From CAZBQG01 sp964493945 (GTDB taxonomy: Bacteria > Pseudomonadota > Alphaproteobacteria > Rhodospirillales > UBA2165): DNA of 15,892 bases. Both the position numbers and the translations under genes were made by a program. Under the pieces are notes generated by a model. That model ran no database searches and was not told the origin of the DNA. It saw nothing but the letters and a program-made list of their open reading frames with translations. Location of the stretch: NCBI GenBank assembly GCA_964493945.1, contig CAZBQG010000088.1, forward strand, positions 1-15,892. Reading direction: 5' to 3'. Within the stretch, counting starts at the first letter, position 1; each line of letters starts with the position of its first letter. Positions 1-8,480 of the stretch are shown here, piece by piece.

Positions 1-90
1 ATGAACCGGATTGCGGGCCGATATGACCATCACCGCGGAAGCCACGGTCAAGAAGGCGAACAGGTAGAAGGCCAGTGCCTGAACAATCAT
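1..90 (-). CDS. nuoJ: NADH-quinone oxidoreductase subunit J, N-terminal part (runs off window)
   Basis: Only the first 30 codons are present; the rest lies beyond position 1. The translation starts MIVQALAFYLFAFLTVASAV and continues with a hydrophobic helix ending in ISARNPVH, which is the typical NuoJ N-terminus with its first transmembrane helix. NuoJ is a membrane-arm subunit of complex I, next to NuoK and NuoH in the coupling region. The ATG at 88-90 (complement) is preceded by a strong GGAGG Shine-Dalgarno about seven bases upstream, which fixes the start. It follows nuoI after a 55-base spacer, in the standard nuoI-nuoJ order. Identification rests on a short stretch plus gene order, both of which agree. 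Confidence 0.9.
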   Translation of the reverse strand, partial: MIVQALAFYLFAFLTVASAVMVISARNPVH

Positions 91-145
91 GCCCTTCCTC
101 CCATATTACCGGTCATACCAGTTTTCTCCATCCCGTCAGCTATCC

Positions 146-640
146 TCAGCGATACGGCGCATCGGCTTCGAGACATTGGGCGATTTCCGTTTCCCATCTC
201 TCACCGTTGGCCAAAAGCCGGTCCTTGTTATACAGAAGTTCTTCGCGGGTCTCCGTGGCGTATTCGAAATTGGGCCCCTCGACGATAGCATCCACCGGGC
301 AGGCTTCCTGGCAATAGCCGCAGAAAATGCATTTGGTCATGTCGATGTCATAGCGCGTGGTGCGCCGGGAACCATCGTCTCTGGGCTCGGCCTCAATGGT
401 GATCGCCTGGGCCGGGCAAACCGCTTCGCATAATTTACACGCGATACAGCGCTCTTCGCCGTTGGGGTAACGCCGGAGGGCGTGTTCGCCCCTGAACCGG
501 GGGCTAAGGGGGCCTTTTTCATAAGGATAATTGATCGTCACCTTGGGCCTGAAAAAATAGCGCAGCGTCAGGGTCATACCCGAGAGCAGCTCTCCCAGGA
601 AAATCGTTCGTGCCCAACGATCCATTACACCCATTGCCAT
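146..640 (-). CDS. nuoI: NADH-quinone oxidoreductase subunit I (two [4Fe-4S] clusters)
   Basis: This is the 164-residue peripheral-arm subunit of complex I that carries clusters N6a and N6b and passes electrons towards NuoB. Two ferredoxin-type motifs are intact: C65-x2-C68-x2-C71-x3-C75 (CIACKLCEAVCP) and C104-x2-C107-x2-C110-x3-C114 (CIFCGYCQEACP). The region from about residue 27 (LRYFFRPKVTINYPYEKG) and the C-terminus ending DAPYR are characteristic of alphaproteobacterial NuoI, and the length is normal. The first ATG is four bases after the nuoH stop, with GAAGG upstream inside the end of nuoH. In-frame ATGs at codons 3 and 6 are alternative starts that would trim only a few residues. 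Expression is probably coupled to nuoH. No defect is visible. Confidence 0.97.
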   Translation of the reverse strand: MAMGVMDRWARTIFLGELLSGMTLTLRYFFRPKVTINYPYEKGPLSPRFRGEHALRRYPNGEERCIACKLCEAVCPAQAITIEAEPRDDGSRRTTRYDIDMTKCIFCGYCQEACPVDAIVEGPNFEYATETREELLYNKDRLLANGERWETEIAQCLEADAPYR

Positions 641-644
641 ACCC

Positions 645-1673
645 TTAGCCCTTCACCGGTACCCAGCCGGTGGCCAGCAGGACGCCTGCGACAATCACCA
701 CTGCAGCCAGGGAAATGGGCAGGAATACCTTCCAGCCGAGACGCATCAGCTGATCATAGCGGTAGCGCGGGAAGGTGGCCCGAACCCACAGGAATATGAA
801 CAAAATACCGGCCATCTTGGCGGCGAACCAGATGGGTCCCGGAATCCAGGTAAAGGGTGCGATGTCGAATGGCGGCAGCCAGCCGCCCAGGAACAAGATG
901 GTGGTCATGCCGGCCATCAGGATCATGTTGGCGTATTCGCCCAGGAAAAACAGAGCAAAAGTCATGCCCGAATATTCCACATTAAAACCGGCGACCAATT
1001 CGGACTCGGCCTCGGGCAGATCAAAGGGATGGCGGTTGGTTTCGGCCAGGGTGGAAATAAAGAAAATCACCGCCATGGGGAACAGCGGAATGATGTTCCA
1101 AAGCCCCTTCTGGGCCATGACGATTTCCTGCAGGTTCAGGGATCCAGCGACCAGAAGAACCGTGATGATGACGAAGCCCATGGAGACTTCGTAAGACACC
1201 ATCTGGGCCGCCGAGCGCAATCCGCCCAGAAAGGCATAGCGGGAATTGCTGGCCCAGCCGGCCATCAGGATGCCGTAAACACCCAGCGACGAAATGGCGA
1301 AGAGATACAAAATCCCCACATTGATGTTGGCGATGACCAGCCCGGCGCCGACCGGAATGACGGCCCAGGCGACCAGGGCCAGAGCGAAGGTGACCATAGG
1401 GGCCGCGATGAATACGCCCCGGTTGGCGCTGGACGGGATGATGGTTTCCTTGAAGAACAGCTTCATGCCATCGGCGATGGGCTGCAACAAGCCATAGGGG
1501 CCGACCACATTGGGGCCGCGCCTGAGATGCATGGCCGCGATCACCTTGCGCTCCGCATAAGTCAGATAGGCGACCCCCAGCAACAGCGGCACGATGATCA
1601 TCACGATCTTGATGATGATCCAGACCACCGGCCAGGCATAGGCCCACCAGAATGTGATCAGCAATTCAGCCAT
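645..1673 (-). CDS. nuoH: NADH-quinone oxidoreductase subunit H (membrane, quinone-site subunit)
   Basis: A 342-residue polytopic membrane subunit of complex I that forms part of the quinone-binding chamber and links the peripheral arm to the membrane arm. Family signatures are present: YAERKVIAAMHLRRGPNVVG with following GPYGLLQPIADG (about residues 39-69), the stretch around SYEVSMG (160-166), and ETNRHPFDLPEAESELVAGF (211-230), all on the conserved cytoplasmic loops. Multiple hydrophobic segments fill the remainder. The reading frame stays open upstream to 1706, but MAELLITFWWAY at 1673 matches the family N-terminus, so this start was chosen; it overlaps the end of nuoG by 8 bases. GGAAAG and GGGG sequences within nuoG can serve as the ribosome site. 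Overlap with nuoG and the 4-base gap to nuoI imply coupled translation. Confidence 0.97.
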   Translation of the reverse strand: MAELLITFWWAYAWPVVWIIIKIVMIIVPLLLGVAYLTYAERKVIAAMHLRRGPNVVGPYGLLQPIADGMKLFFKETIIPSSANRGVFIAAPMVTFALALVAWAVIPVGAGLVIANINVGILYLFAISSLGVYGILMAGWASNSRYAFLGGLRSAAQMVSYEVSMGFVIITVLLVAGSLNLQEIVMAQKGLWNIIPLFPMAVIFFISTLAETNRHPFDLPEAESELVAGFNVEYSGMTFALFFLGEYANMILMAGMTTILFLGGWLPPFDIAPFTWIPGPIWFAAKMAGILFIFLWVRATFPRYRYDQLMRLGWKVFLPISLAAVVIVAGVLLATGWVPVKG

Positions 1674-3723
1674 CGGTCCCCGTCTTTCCTTCGGGCGCAC
1701 CGGCAAGGGCTGCGCATTTGGCCATGGTGACGGAAGCCCGGCATATGGGATCGGTCATATAAAAACTGACCTGGGAGTCCTGGAATGGCGCGGAATCGAC
1801 TTTTCCCGGTTTGCCCTGCGGAGACCAGTTGGCGGCGGTGATGGTTCCATCGCCCGCCAAGCNNNNNNNNNNGGTCATCTGGGCGCGCAATTCAGCCAGA
1901 TTGTCATAGCCAAGTTTGTGGCCCAGAACTTTCGACAGGGCGCGGATGATGGTCCAGTCTTCCCGTGCCTCACCGGGCGGGTAGACGGAAAGCGCGCCTT
2001 GCTGGACGCGGCCTTCCGTATTGACGTAAGTGCCGCTTTTCTCGGTATAGGCGGCGCCCGGCAAAACCACATCGGCGGCGGCGGCACCCGCGTCCCCGTG
2101 ATGACCTTGATAGACCACAAAGGCCCTGTCCAGCCATTCCATGGGGAGTTCATCGGCGCCCAGCAGATAGACAAAACCGATTTCGCCCGCCTCAGCGCCT
2201 TCCAGAATGCCAGTCACGTCACGCCCGCCGGCGCCTGGGGTGAATCCCATATCCAGCCCGCCTACCCTTGAGGCCGCGTCTTGCAAAATATTGAACCCGT
2301 TCCAGTCCCCGGAAACGGCGCCGTATTTTTCGGCGATGGCGCTGGCTTCGTACAAGATGGCATCCCCGTCGGGCCGGCGGAATATCTCCGCGCCCAAAAT
2401 CAGCATGGGTTGCCCGGCCTTTTGCAGAGCTTCGGCGAAAGGATCATCGCCGCTCAGCAATTTGGCCAGCATATCGGGGCCCGAACCCAGGTGATCATAG
2501 CCATAAGTCAGATACGCCACCGGCCCCACCAGGGCGATGGGCAAATTACTGTTCAGGTAACGCTGACGGATGCGAGCATTGAGCACGGGTGCCGAATGGC
2601 GCGGATTGGCGCCGATCAACAACAAGGCATCCGCCTGATCAATCCCGGCGATGGTGGAATTGAACAGATACCCCGCCCGGTCACCATTACCCATGGAGGA
2701 GCCGTCCTGGCGGCAATCCAGATGGGGCGAGCCTAGCGCCGCCATCAATTGACTAAGGGCAAACATGGATTCGCAATCGACCAGATCACCGGCGATGGCG
2801 GCCATGCGCTGGCCTCCCATGGCGCCCACGGCCTGGGCAATGGCGGCGAAGGCCTCATCCCAGGAGACCTGACCCAGCTTGCCATTTTTTCGCAAATAAG
2901 GCCAGTCGAGACGTTGATGGGCCAGCCCGTCACAGGCGAAGCGGGTTTTGTCTGAAATCCATTCCTCATTCACCATTTCGTTGATGCGGGGCAGGACGCG
3001 CATGACTTCGGGGCCCCTTGCATCAATGCGGATGGCCGAGCCCAGCGCGTCCAGAACATCAATGCTTTCGGTCTTTTTCAATTCCCAGGGCCGAGCCTTG
3101 AAGGCATAAGGTTTGTTAGTCAGTGCCCCCACCGGACAAAGATCGATCATGTTGCCCGACAATTCGGAACTCAGCGCCATCTCCACGTAAGTGCCGATTT
3201 CCGTAGCTTCCCCCCGTCCCAGCGCACCCATTTCCGGAACGCCCGCGATTTCTCCGGCGAAGCGCACACAGCGGGTGCAATGAATGCACCGCGTCATGGC
3301 CGTCTTGATCAGGGGCCCTAGATTTTTGTCTTTGACCGAACGCTTGGCTTCGTCAAAGCGGGACCGGTCGGCCCCGTAGCCCATGAATTGGTCCTGCAAA
3401 TCACATTCGCCGCCCTGATCGCAAATCGGACAATCCAGGGGGTGATTGATCAGCAACAATTCCATTACGCCGTGGCGCGCCTTGCGCACGGTTTCGCTGT
3501 CGGTGCGGATGACCATGCCCTCGCCGACGGGCATGGCGCAGGACGCGATGGGTTTGGGCGCCCGCTCCATTTCCACCAGACACATGCGGCAATTGCCCGC
3601 CACGGAGAGCCGTTCATGGTAACAGAAGCGGGGGATTTCCTTGCCCGCCACCTCGCATGCCTGAAGCACGCTCAGGCCTGCTTCGACTTCGATTTCCTCG
3701 CCGTCTATGGTCATTTTTACCAT
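1666..3723 (-). CDS. nuoG: NADH-quinone oxidoreductase subunit G (contains a 10-N gap)
   Basis: The large iron-sulphur subunit of the complex I peripheral arm, about 685 residues as assembled. N-terminal cluster ligands are all visible. The [2Fe-2S] site is C34, C45, C48, C62. The His-ligated cluster is H94, C98, C101, C107. The [4Fe-4S] site is C146, C149, C152, C196. A molybdopterin-oxidoreductase-like domain follows from about residue 220. Ten N at 1863-1872 interrupt the C-terminal region. The frame resumes correctly afterwards, with the family-like ending FYMTDPICRASVTMAKCAAL, so the gene is probably intact but its exact length is unknown. The start ATG follows nuoF by 9 bases with AGGA upstream. 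The normal Ser of the C-terminal PISRAS stretch reads Cys here, of unknown relevance. Confidence 0.95.
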   Translation of the reverse strand: MVKMTIDGEEIEVEAGLSVLQACEVAGKEIPRFCYHERLSVAGNCRMCLVEMERAPKPIASCAMPVGEGMVIRTDSETVRKARHGVMELLLINHPLDCPICDQGGECDLQDQFMGYGADRSRFDEAKRSVKDKNLGPLIKTAMTRCIHCTRCVRFAGEIAGVPEMGALGRGEATEIGTYVEMALSSELSGNMIDLCPVGALTNKPYAFKARPWELKKTESIDVLDALGSAIRIDARGPEVMRVLPRINEMVNEEWISDKTRFACDGLAHQRLDWPYLRKNGKLGQVSWDEAFAAIAQAVGAMGGQRMAAIAGDLVDCESMFALSQLMAALGSPHLDCRQDGSSMGNGDRAGYLFNSTIAGIDQADALLLIGANPRHSAPVLNARIRQRYLNSNLPIALVGPVAYLTYGYDHLGSGPDMLAKLLSGDDPFAEALQKAGQPMLILGAEIFRRPDGDAILYEASAIAEKYGAVSGDWNGFNILQDAASRVGGLDMGFTPGAGGRDVTGILEGAEAGEIGFVYLLGADELPMEWLDRAFVVYQGHHGDAGAAAADVVLPGAAYTEKSGTYVNTEGRVQQGALSVYPPGEAREDWTIIRALSKVLGHKLGYDNLAELRAQMTXXXXLAGDGTITAANWSPQGKPGKVDSAPFQDSQVSFYMTDPICRASVTMAKCAALAGAPEGKTGTDG
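1863..1872. other. Assembly gap (10 N) inside nuoG
   Basis: Ten consecutive undetermined bases. The nuoG frame is kept across the gap as drawn, but a fixed run of ten N usually stands for unknown length, so residues may be missing between AQMT and LAGDGT of NuoG. Confidence 0.98.
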
Positions 3724-3732
3724 GGCGTGGTC

Positions 3733-5016
3733 CTAAGCCGCCCGGTTGGCGGCGGATACCGCTTCGATGCGGCGTTCCAATTCGGGGCGGAAATGACGGA
3801 TCAGACCCTGGATCGGCCAGGCGGCCGCGTCTCCCAGGGCGCAAATGGTGTGGCCTTCAATCTGGCGTGTTACCTGTTCCAGAAGATCGATTTCTTCCAC
3901 GCGCGCCTCGCCGGTGACCATGCGTTCCATCATGCGCCACATCCAACCCGTGCCTTCCCGGCAGGGCGTGCATTGGCCGCAACTTTCATGTTTGTAGAAT
4001 CTGGAAAGCCGGGCAATGGCCGCGACCACATCGGTGGATTTATCCATGACCATAACCGCCGCCGTACCCAAGCCTGACTGCACTCCTTTCAGGCTGTCAA
4101 AATCCATCAAGACGTTGTCGCAGACGGATTTGGGCAAAAGGGGCACGGAAGCCCCCCCGGGGATGATGGCCAGAAGATTGTCCCAGCCGCCTCTGACGCC
4201 GCCCGCATGGGTCTCGATGAGTTGGCGCAGCGGCACGCTCATTTCTTCCTCGACCGTGCAGGGATTTTCCACATGGCCGGAAATATTGAACAGCTTGGTG
4301 CCCGCATTGTTGGGCCGGCCCAGATTGGCGAACCATTCCGCCCCCCGGCGCATGATGGCGGGTGATACGGCGACGGTTTCCACATTGGTTACCGTACTGG
4401 GGCAACCATATAGCCCGGCTTTGGCCGGAAATGGCGGTTTCAGCCTGGGCTGGCCCTTTTTGCCTTCCATGCTTTCGATCATGGCGGTTTCCTCGCCGCA
4501 GATATAGGCGCCCGCTCCCCGGTGGACCAGCACATCGAATTCCCAGCCCGACCCGCAGGAATCAGGTCCGATCAGCCCCGCCTCGCGGGCTTCCTCGATG
4601 GCCGTCAACAGGGCTTGGGTTTCCCGGATGAATTCGCCCCGCACATAAATATATGCCGTGTGAGCACCCATGGCGAAACCGACAATCAGGCAACCTTCCA
4701 CCAGCTTGTGGGGCTCGTTCCTGAGAATTTCGCGGTCCTTGCAGGTGCCGGGCTCGCCCTCATCGGCATTGACCACCAGGTAATGAGGCCGGCCATCGCT
4801 TTCCTTGGGCATGAAGGACCATTTCAGCCCGGCTCCGAACCCGGCGCCGCCCCGTCCACGCAGGCCGGATTCCTTCATTTCCTCGACGATCCCTTCCCGC
4901 CCCTTGGCCAGGATGTCCTTGGTTCCCTGCCAATCCCCACGGTTTCGGGCGGCGGAGAGGCCCGTATCCCCCAGCCCATATATGTTTGTGAAAATTCTAT
5001 CTTCGTCGCGCAGCAT
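3733..5016 (-). CDS. nuoF: NADH-quinone oxidoreductase subunit F (FMN- and NADH-binding)
   Basis: A 427-residue subunit that oxidises NADH, holds FMN and carries the N3 [4Fe-4S] cluster at the tip of complex I. The glycine-rich nucleotide motif SGLRGRGGAGFGAGLKW is at about residues 50-66, NADEGEPGTCKDREI at about 83-97 and GAGAYICGEETA at about 167-178. The cluster ligands are C346, C349, C352 (ESCGQCTPCREG) and C392 (HTICALGD). Length is typical. The ATG at 5014-5016 overlaps the nuoE stop as TGATG, with GGAG a few bases upstream. A TTG one codon earlier is possible but less likely. The nuoE-nuoF overlap implies coupled translation of the two partners of the NADH dehydrogenase module. No defects are visible. 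Confidence 0.97.
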   Translation of the reverse strand: MLRDEDRIFTNIYGLGDTGLSAARNRGDWQGTKDILAKGREGIVEEMKESGLRGRGGAGFGAGLKWSFMPKESDGRPHYLVVNADEGEPGTCKDREILRNEPHKLVEGCLIVGFAMGAHTAYIYVRGEFIRETQALLTAIEEAREAGLIGPDSCGSGWEFDVLVHRGAGAYICGEETAMIESMEGKKGQPRLKPPFPAKAGLYGCPSTVTNVETVAVSPAIMRRGAEWFANLGRPNNAGTKLFNISGHVENPCTVEEEMSVPLRQLIETHAGGVRGGWDNLLAIIPGGASVPLLPKSVCDNVLMDFDSLKGVQSGLGTAAVMVMDKSTDVVAAIARLSRFYKHESCGQCTPCREGTGWMWRMMERMVTGEARVEEIDLLEQVTRQIEGHTICALGDAAAWPIQGLIRHFRPELERRIEAVSAANRAA

Positions 5017-5633
5017 CAATCATCTCCAGCGGGAGTTTTGTCGGTCAGGCTGGTCAGGCCGCCGGCGGGCTCGGAGGTGTGCCGTCCGGTCTGGGAGCCG
5101 GGTCTGGGGGTTTCGCCTAATTTCAGCTCGGTCATGATTGAAGCGGCGCTGGTGGCATCCAGATCTTCGTAATAATCATCGTTGATTTGCATCATGGGCG
5201 CATTGACGCAGGCACCCAGGCATTCCACCTCGCTCAGCGTAAACATGCCGTTTTCGCTGGTCTCCCCCATCTTTATATCCAGCGTCTGGCAGCAGGCATC
5301 CACCACATCGGCCGACCCCCTCAGCCAACAGGGAAGATTGGTGCAGATCTGCACATGGTTGCGGCCCACAGGGGCCAGATTATACATGGTATAGAAACTG
5401 GCCACCTCATAGACCCGGATGGGCGCCATGGAGAGAATCCCGGCGACGCAATCCATCGCCGCCCGGGGCAGCCAGCCGCCGCTTTGGCGTTGGGCGATGT
5501 CCAAAAGCGCCATTACCGCGCTGGCCTGGCGGCCGGGCGGGTAATTGGCGATGGCCCGTTCGGCCGCTTCCATATTTTCAGCGGAAAATTCAAAGCTTCC
5601 GGGCTGTGCGAAATTTTGGGCCTGGCCACTCAT
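5016..5633 (-). CDS. nuoE: NADH-quinone oxidoreductase subunit E (24 kDa, [2Fe-2S])
   Basis: A 205-residue partner of NuoF that carries the N1a [2Fe-2S] cluster. The thioredoxin-like ferredoxin ligands are C97-x4-C102 (CTNLPC) and C138-x3-C142 (CLGAC), with the family stretch VYEVASFYTMYNLAPVG before them. An open frame extends upstream to 5759, but that part lies inside nuoD and is unlike NuoE. The ATG at 5631-5633 forms an ATGA overlap with the nuoD stop and has GGGGAAA upstream, so it was chosen. The C-terminal 35 residues or so (from about GETPRPGS) are a polar, low-complexity tail beyond the cluster domain, as is common in alphaproteobacteria. Confidence 0.96.
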   Translation of the reverse strand: MSGQAQNFAQPGSFEFSAENMEAAERAIANYPPGRQASAVMALLDIAQRQSGGWLPRAAMDCVAGILSMAPIRVYEVASFYTMYNLAPVGRNHVQICTNLPCWLRGSADVVDACCQTLDIKMGETSENGMFTLSEVECLGACVNAPMMQINDDYYEDLDATSAASIMTELKLGETPRPGSQTGRHTSEPAGGLTSLTDKTPAGDD

Positions 5634-6808
5634 CGATCTATTTCCCCGAAAACGATATCCAGTGAGCCGATGTTGGCCACCACATCGGCCAGCATATGCC
5701 CCTTGCTCATCATATCCAATGCCTGCAGATGGGCGTAGCCTGGCGCGCGGATTTTGCACCGGTAAGGCCGGTGGGTGCCGTCGGACACCAGATAAACGCC
5801 AAATTCGCCCTTCGGCGCCTCGACCGCCGCATAGGTCTCCCCGGCCGGCACCTTGTAGCCCTCGGTGGTCAGCTTGAAATGATGAATGAGGGCTTCCATG
5901 GAATTTTTCATCTCGCGCCGGCTTGGCCGGGAGAATTTATAGTCATCGACGGAGACCGAGCCGCCCGGCATCTTTTCGACACATTGGCGCATGATTTCCA
6001 CCGATTGACGCATCTCGTGCATGCGCACCAGATAGCGGTCATAGCAATCCCCGTTCTTACCCACCGGAATGGAGAAATCGAACTTTTCATAGCCGTCATA
6101 AGGCTGGGCCCGGCGCAAATCCCAAGGAACCCCCGATGCCCTCAAATTCGACCCGGTAAAGGCCCAATCCTGCGCCTGTTCGGCACTGACCGTACCGATA
6201 TCCACCGTGCGCTGTTTGAAGATACGGTTTTCGGTCAGCAGGGTTTCCAGATCATCGATCACCTGAGGGTAGCGCCCGCACCAAGCCAGGATATCGTCGT
6301 CCAGCCCCTTGGGCATGTCGAAGGCCACGCCGCCCGGGCGGAAATAGGCCATATGCATGCGGGCACCACAGACCCGCTCACAAAATTCCATGAGGATTTC
6401 CCGTTCCTCGAAGGCCCACAGGAAGGGCGTCATGGCGCCCACATCCATGGCATAGGAGGTGACGTTCAGAATATGGCTAAGAATGCGCCCAATTTCGGCG
6501 AACAGGACGCGGATATATTGGCCCCTGGACGGCACTTCAATGCCGGCCAGTTTTTCCACGGCCAGGGCGAAGGCATGTTCCTGATTTTGCGGCGCGACAT
6601 AATCCAGGCGGTCGAAATAGGGAACGGATTGCAGATAGCTTTTGTGCTCGATCAGCTTTTCCGTGCCCCGGTGCAAAAGTCCAATATGAGGGTCGGCCCG
6701 GTCGATGATCTCGCCGTTCAGTTCCAGGACCAGACGCAACACGCCATGGGCCGCGGGATGCTGGGGCCCGAAATTCAGGGTGTAGTTTTTTATCTGGGTT
6801 TCGGCCAT
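5630..6808 (-). CDS. nuoD: NADH-quinone oxidoreductase subunit D (49 kDa, quinone site)
   Basis: A 392-residue subunit related to the large subunit of NiFe hydrogenases; with NuoB it forms the site where quinone is reduced. The N-terminal LNFGPQHPAAHGVLRLVLEL motif is at residues 11-30. His21 and Tyr70 (FDRLDYVAP) have the same 49-residue spacing as the quinone-contacting His and Tyr of the Thermus subunit Nqo4 (H38/Y87, from memory). The C-terminus GHMLADVVANIGSLDIVFGEIDR is typical. The start ATG is 33 bases after the nuoC stop, with only a weak G-rich ribosome site. nuoC and nuoD are separate genes here, as in most alphaproteobacteria, unlike the fused nuoCD of enterobacteria. The stop overlaps the nuoE start. 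Confidence 0.97.
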   Translation of the reverse strand: MAETQIKNYTLNFGPQHPAAHGVLRLVLELNGEIIDRADPHIGLLHRGTEKLIEHKSYLQSVPYFDRLDYVAPQNQEHAFALAVEKLAGIEVPSRGQYIRVLFAEIGRILSHILNVTSYAMDVGAMTPFLWAFEEREILMEFCERVCGARMHMAYFRPGGVAFDMPKGLDDDILAWCGRYPQVIDDLETLLTENRIFKQRTVDIGTVSAEQAQDWAFTGSNLRASGVPWDLRRAQPYDGYEKFDFSIPVGKNGDCYDRYLVRMHEMRQSVEIMRQCVEKMPGGSVSVDDYKFSRPSRREMKNSMEALIHHFKLTTEGYKVPAGETYAAVEAPKGEFGVYLVSDGTHRPYRCKIRAPGYAHLQALDMMSKGHMLADVVANIGSLDIVFGEIDR

Positions 6809-6841
6809 CGGGTCTCAGCCCCCATCCCCGTTTTCCTGGCC

Positions 6842-7453
6842 CTAGGCCTCATCGGCTTTCTCATCGCCGGGCAGGACGGGCGGCGCACCTTCCCAGGGGC
6901 TCAGGAAATCGAAATCACGGAATTCCTGAACCAGCTTGACCGGCTCATAAATCACCCTTTTTTGCTCCTCGTCATAGCGGATTTCCACATAACCGGTGAG
7001 TGGAAAGTCCTTGCGCAGTGGGTGCCCTTCGAACCCGTAATCGGTCAGCAGGCGCCTAAGATCCGGATGTTCGGAAAAATGAATGCCGTAAAGATCCCAG
7101 GCTTCGCGCTCAAACCAGGCGGCGGAACTGAACAGGCTGGTGGCCGACGGAAAGGACTGGCTTTCAGAGACGGCTGCCTTGATCCGCACGCGCGTGTTAT
7201 GGGTCAGGCTAAGCAGGTGATAGACCACATCAAAGCGCGCCTCACGGCCCGGGTAATCGACCCCGCAAACATCGATCAGTGTTTTGAACTGGCAATTGGC
7301 GTCGTTGCGCAAAAAAGTGAGCACCTTGAGTATCCGTTCTGGCATGACCTCGACGGTCAACTCGCCCCGCCACGTCCCGCTGGTGACGATGTGCTCGGCT
7401 ATGGATCCCGCGATATAATCGCCCAGATCGTCAATCGGATCACGCTCGGCCAT
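6842..7453 (-). CDS. nuoC: NADH-quinone oxidoreductase subunit C (30 kDa)
   Basis: A 203-residue peripheral-arm subunit without cofactors that scaffolds NuoD, NuoB and NuoI. The complex I 30 kDa signature runs from about E115 to Y155: EREAWDLYGIHFSEHPDLRR followed by LLTDYGFEGHPLRKDFPLTGY. Length is typical. The ATG at 7451-7453 begins MAERDPIDDL. The ribosome site is weak (a GGGCTGGG stretch some distance upstream). Gaps of 33 bases separate it from both nuoB and nuoD. It lies in the standard B-C-D order. No anomaly was seen. Confidence 0.96.
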   Translation of the reverse strand: MAERDPIDDLGDYIAGSIAEHIVTSGTWRGELTVEVMPERILKVLTFLRNDANCQFKTLIDVCGVDYPGREARFDVVYHLLSLTHNTRVRIKAAVSESQSFPSATSLFSSAAWFEREAWDLYGIHFSEHPDLRRLLTDYGFEGHPLRKDFPLTGYVEIRYDEEQKRVIYEPVKLVQEFRDFDFLSPWEGAPPVLPGDEKADEA

Positions 7454-7486
7454 CGTTATTTTACCCAGCCCTTTCGTTTGACCGGT

Positions 7487-8020
7487 TCACCGCCACAGAG
7501 TGCCCGTCCGGCGGATTTTCTTTTGCAATTGCAAGATACCATAAATCAGCGCCTCGGCCGTCGGCGGACAGCCCGGAACATAAACATCCACCGGAACCAC
7601 CCGGTCGCAACCGCGCACCACGGAATAGGAATAATGATAATAGCCGCCGCCGTTGGCGCATGACCCCATGGATATGACGTAACGGGGCTCGGCCATCTGG
7701 TCATAGACCCGGCGGAAGGCCGGCGCCATTTTGTTGGTCAGGGTTCCGGCCACGATGATGACGTCCGATTGGCGGGGCGAAGGTCTTGGAACCACACCGA
7801 AGCGGTCCAGATCATAACGGCTCATATAGGCATGCATCATTTCGACGGCGCAGCAGGCCAGGCCGAAACTCATGGGCCAGAGGGACCCGGTTCTGGCCCA
7901 ATTGACCAGTTTATCCATATTGGCAACGACGAAGCCCTTATCCAAAAGGCTGTCGGTGACGCCTTTCAGAACGGCGTCCTGTCCGGGACCTGGGCCAAGG
8001 GGCTTCATTTCATTCATCAT
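7487..8020 (-). CDS. nuoB: NADH-quinone oxidoreductase subunit B (N2 [4Fe-4S] cluster)
   Basis: A 177-residue subunit with the terminal N2 cluster, which hands electrons to quinone. The ligands are the tandem pair C56-C57 (FGLACCAVEMMH), C121 (MGSCANGGGYY) and C151 (VPGCPPTAEAL), all intact. An open frame continues to 8047, but the ATG at 8018-8020 forms an ATGA overlap with the nuoA stop and has GGAG about seven bases upstream, so it is the preferred start. A second ATG follows immediately (MM). The N-terminal 25 residues or so are a short extension before the conserved core. It is coupled to nuoA. Confidence 0.97.
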   Translation of the reverse strand: MMNEMKPLGPGPGQDAVLKGVTDSLLDKGFVVANMDKLVNWARTGSLWPMSFGLACCAVEMMHAYMSRYDLDRFGVVPRPSPRQSDVIIVAGTLTNKMAPAFRRVYDQMAEPRYVISMGSCANGGGYYHYSYSVVRGCDRVVPVDVYVPGCPPTAEALIYGILQLQKKIRRTGTLWR

Positions 8021-8382
8021 TCCCACTCCAGCGCGCCTTTGCGCCACTCATATATAAAACCGACGGTGAGAATCCCTAAGAAAACGACCATGGACCAAAA
8101 GCCAAACAGCCCGATGGTTCCCAAACTGATCGCCCAGGGGAAAAGGAAGGCTACTTCCAGATCGAATATAATGAATAAAATGGCCACCAGATAGAAACGC
8201 ACATCGAATTGCCCGCGGGCATCGCCAAAGGCATCGAAGCCGCATTCATAAGGCGCCAATTTATTGGCGTCGGGTTTTTGGCGCCCGACGACGAAAGAGG
8301 CCAAGGGGATAATCGCCGACATAGCCACGGCTATCCCTAAAAAAATAAGAATGGGCAGATAATCAATGAGCAATGCATCCAT
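8017..8382 (-). CDS. nuoA: NADH-quinone oxidoreductase subunit A (membrane)
   Basis: A 121-residue, three-helix membrane subunit next to NuoH and the quinone site, and the first gene of the operon. The conserved cytoplasmic loop motif PYECGFDAFGDARGQFDVRFY (residues 44-64, containing C47) and the acidic helix FDLEVAFLFPWA (73-84) identify it. The frame is open upstream to 8439, but MDALLIDYLP at 8382 is the family-like start and is preceded by AGGAAA about eight bases upstream. The nearest upstream gene is a tRNA-Asp 98 bases away on the same strand, so the operon promoter lies either in that spacer or above the tRNA. Confidence 0.96.
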   Translation of the reverse strand: MDALLIDYLPILIFLGIAVAMSAIIPLASFVVGRQKPDANKLAPYECGFDAFGDARGQFDVRFYLVAILFIIFDLEVAFLFPWAISLGTIGLFGFWSMVVFLGILTVGFIYEWRKGALEWE

Positions 8383-8480
8383 CGGGAATTTCCTAAAATG
8401 CCATCCTTGTGGGCCGCGTTCCCGGCGTTTGGAGACCATCGCCGCCCCAGGACCTGGAAATTATCCTGCGGCGGAAAAAG
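8383..8480 (-). promoter_or_regulatory. nuoA leader / tRNA-nuo spacer with GC-rich hairpin
   Basis: Spacer between the 3' end of the tRNA and nuoA. CGCCGC at 8440-8445 can pair with GCGGCG at 8468-8473 around a loop that itself contains the dyad CCAGGACCTGG (8447-8457). No U-run follows on the minus strand, so it looks more like a processing or attenuation hairpin than a full terminator. I see no convincing -35/-10 pair within the spacer. Confidence 0.35.

Noticed and set aside
5634..5759. N-terminal extension of NuoE by 42 residues
   Set aside because: It lies wholly within nuoD in another frame and lacks family similarity; the ATGA overlap with a ribosome site at 5633 is the better start.
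5696..7663. 655-codon open frame on the plus strand opposite nuoD, nuoC and nuoB
   Set aside because: It is antisense to three unmistakable complex I genes, shows no recognisable domain, and is the kind of long shadow frame that GC-rich codon use produces.
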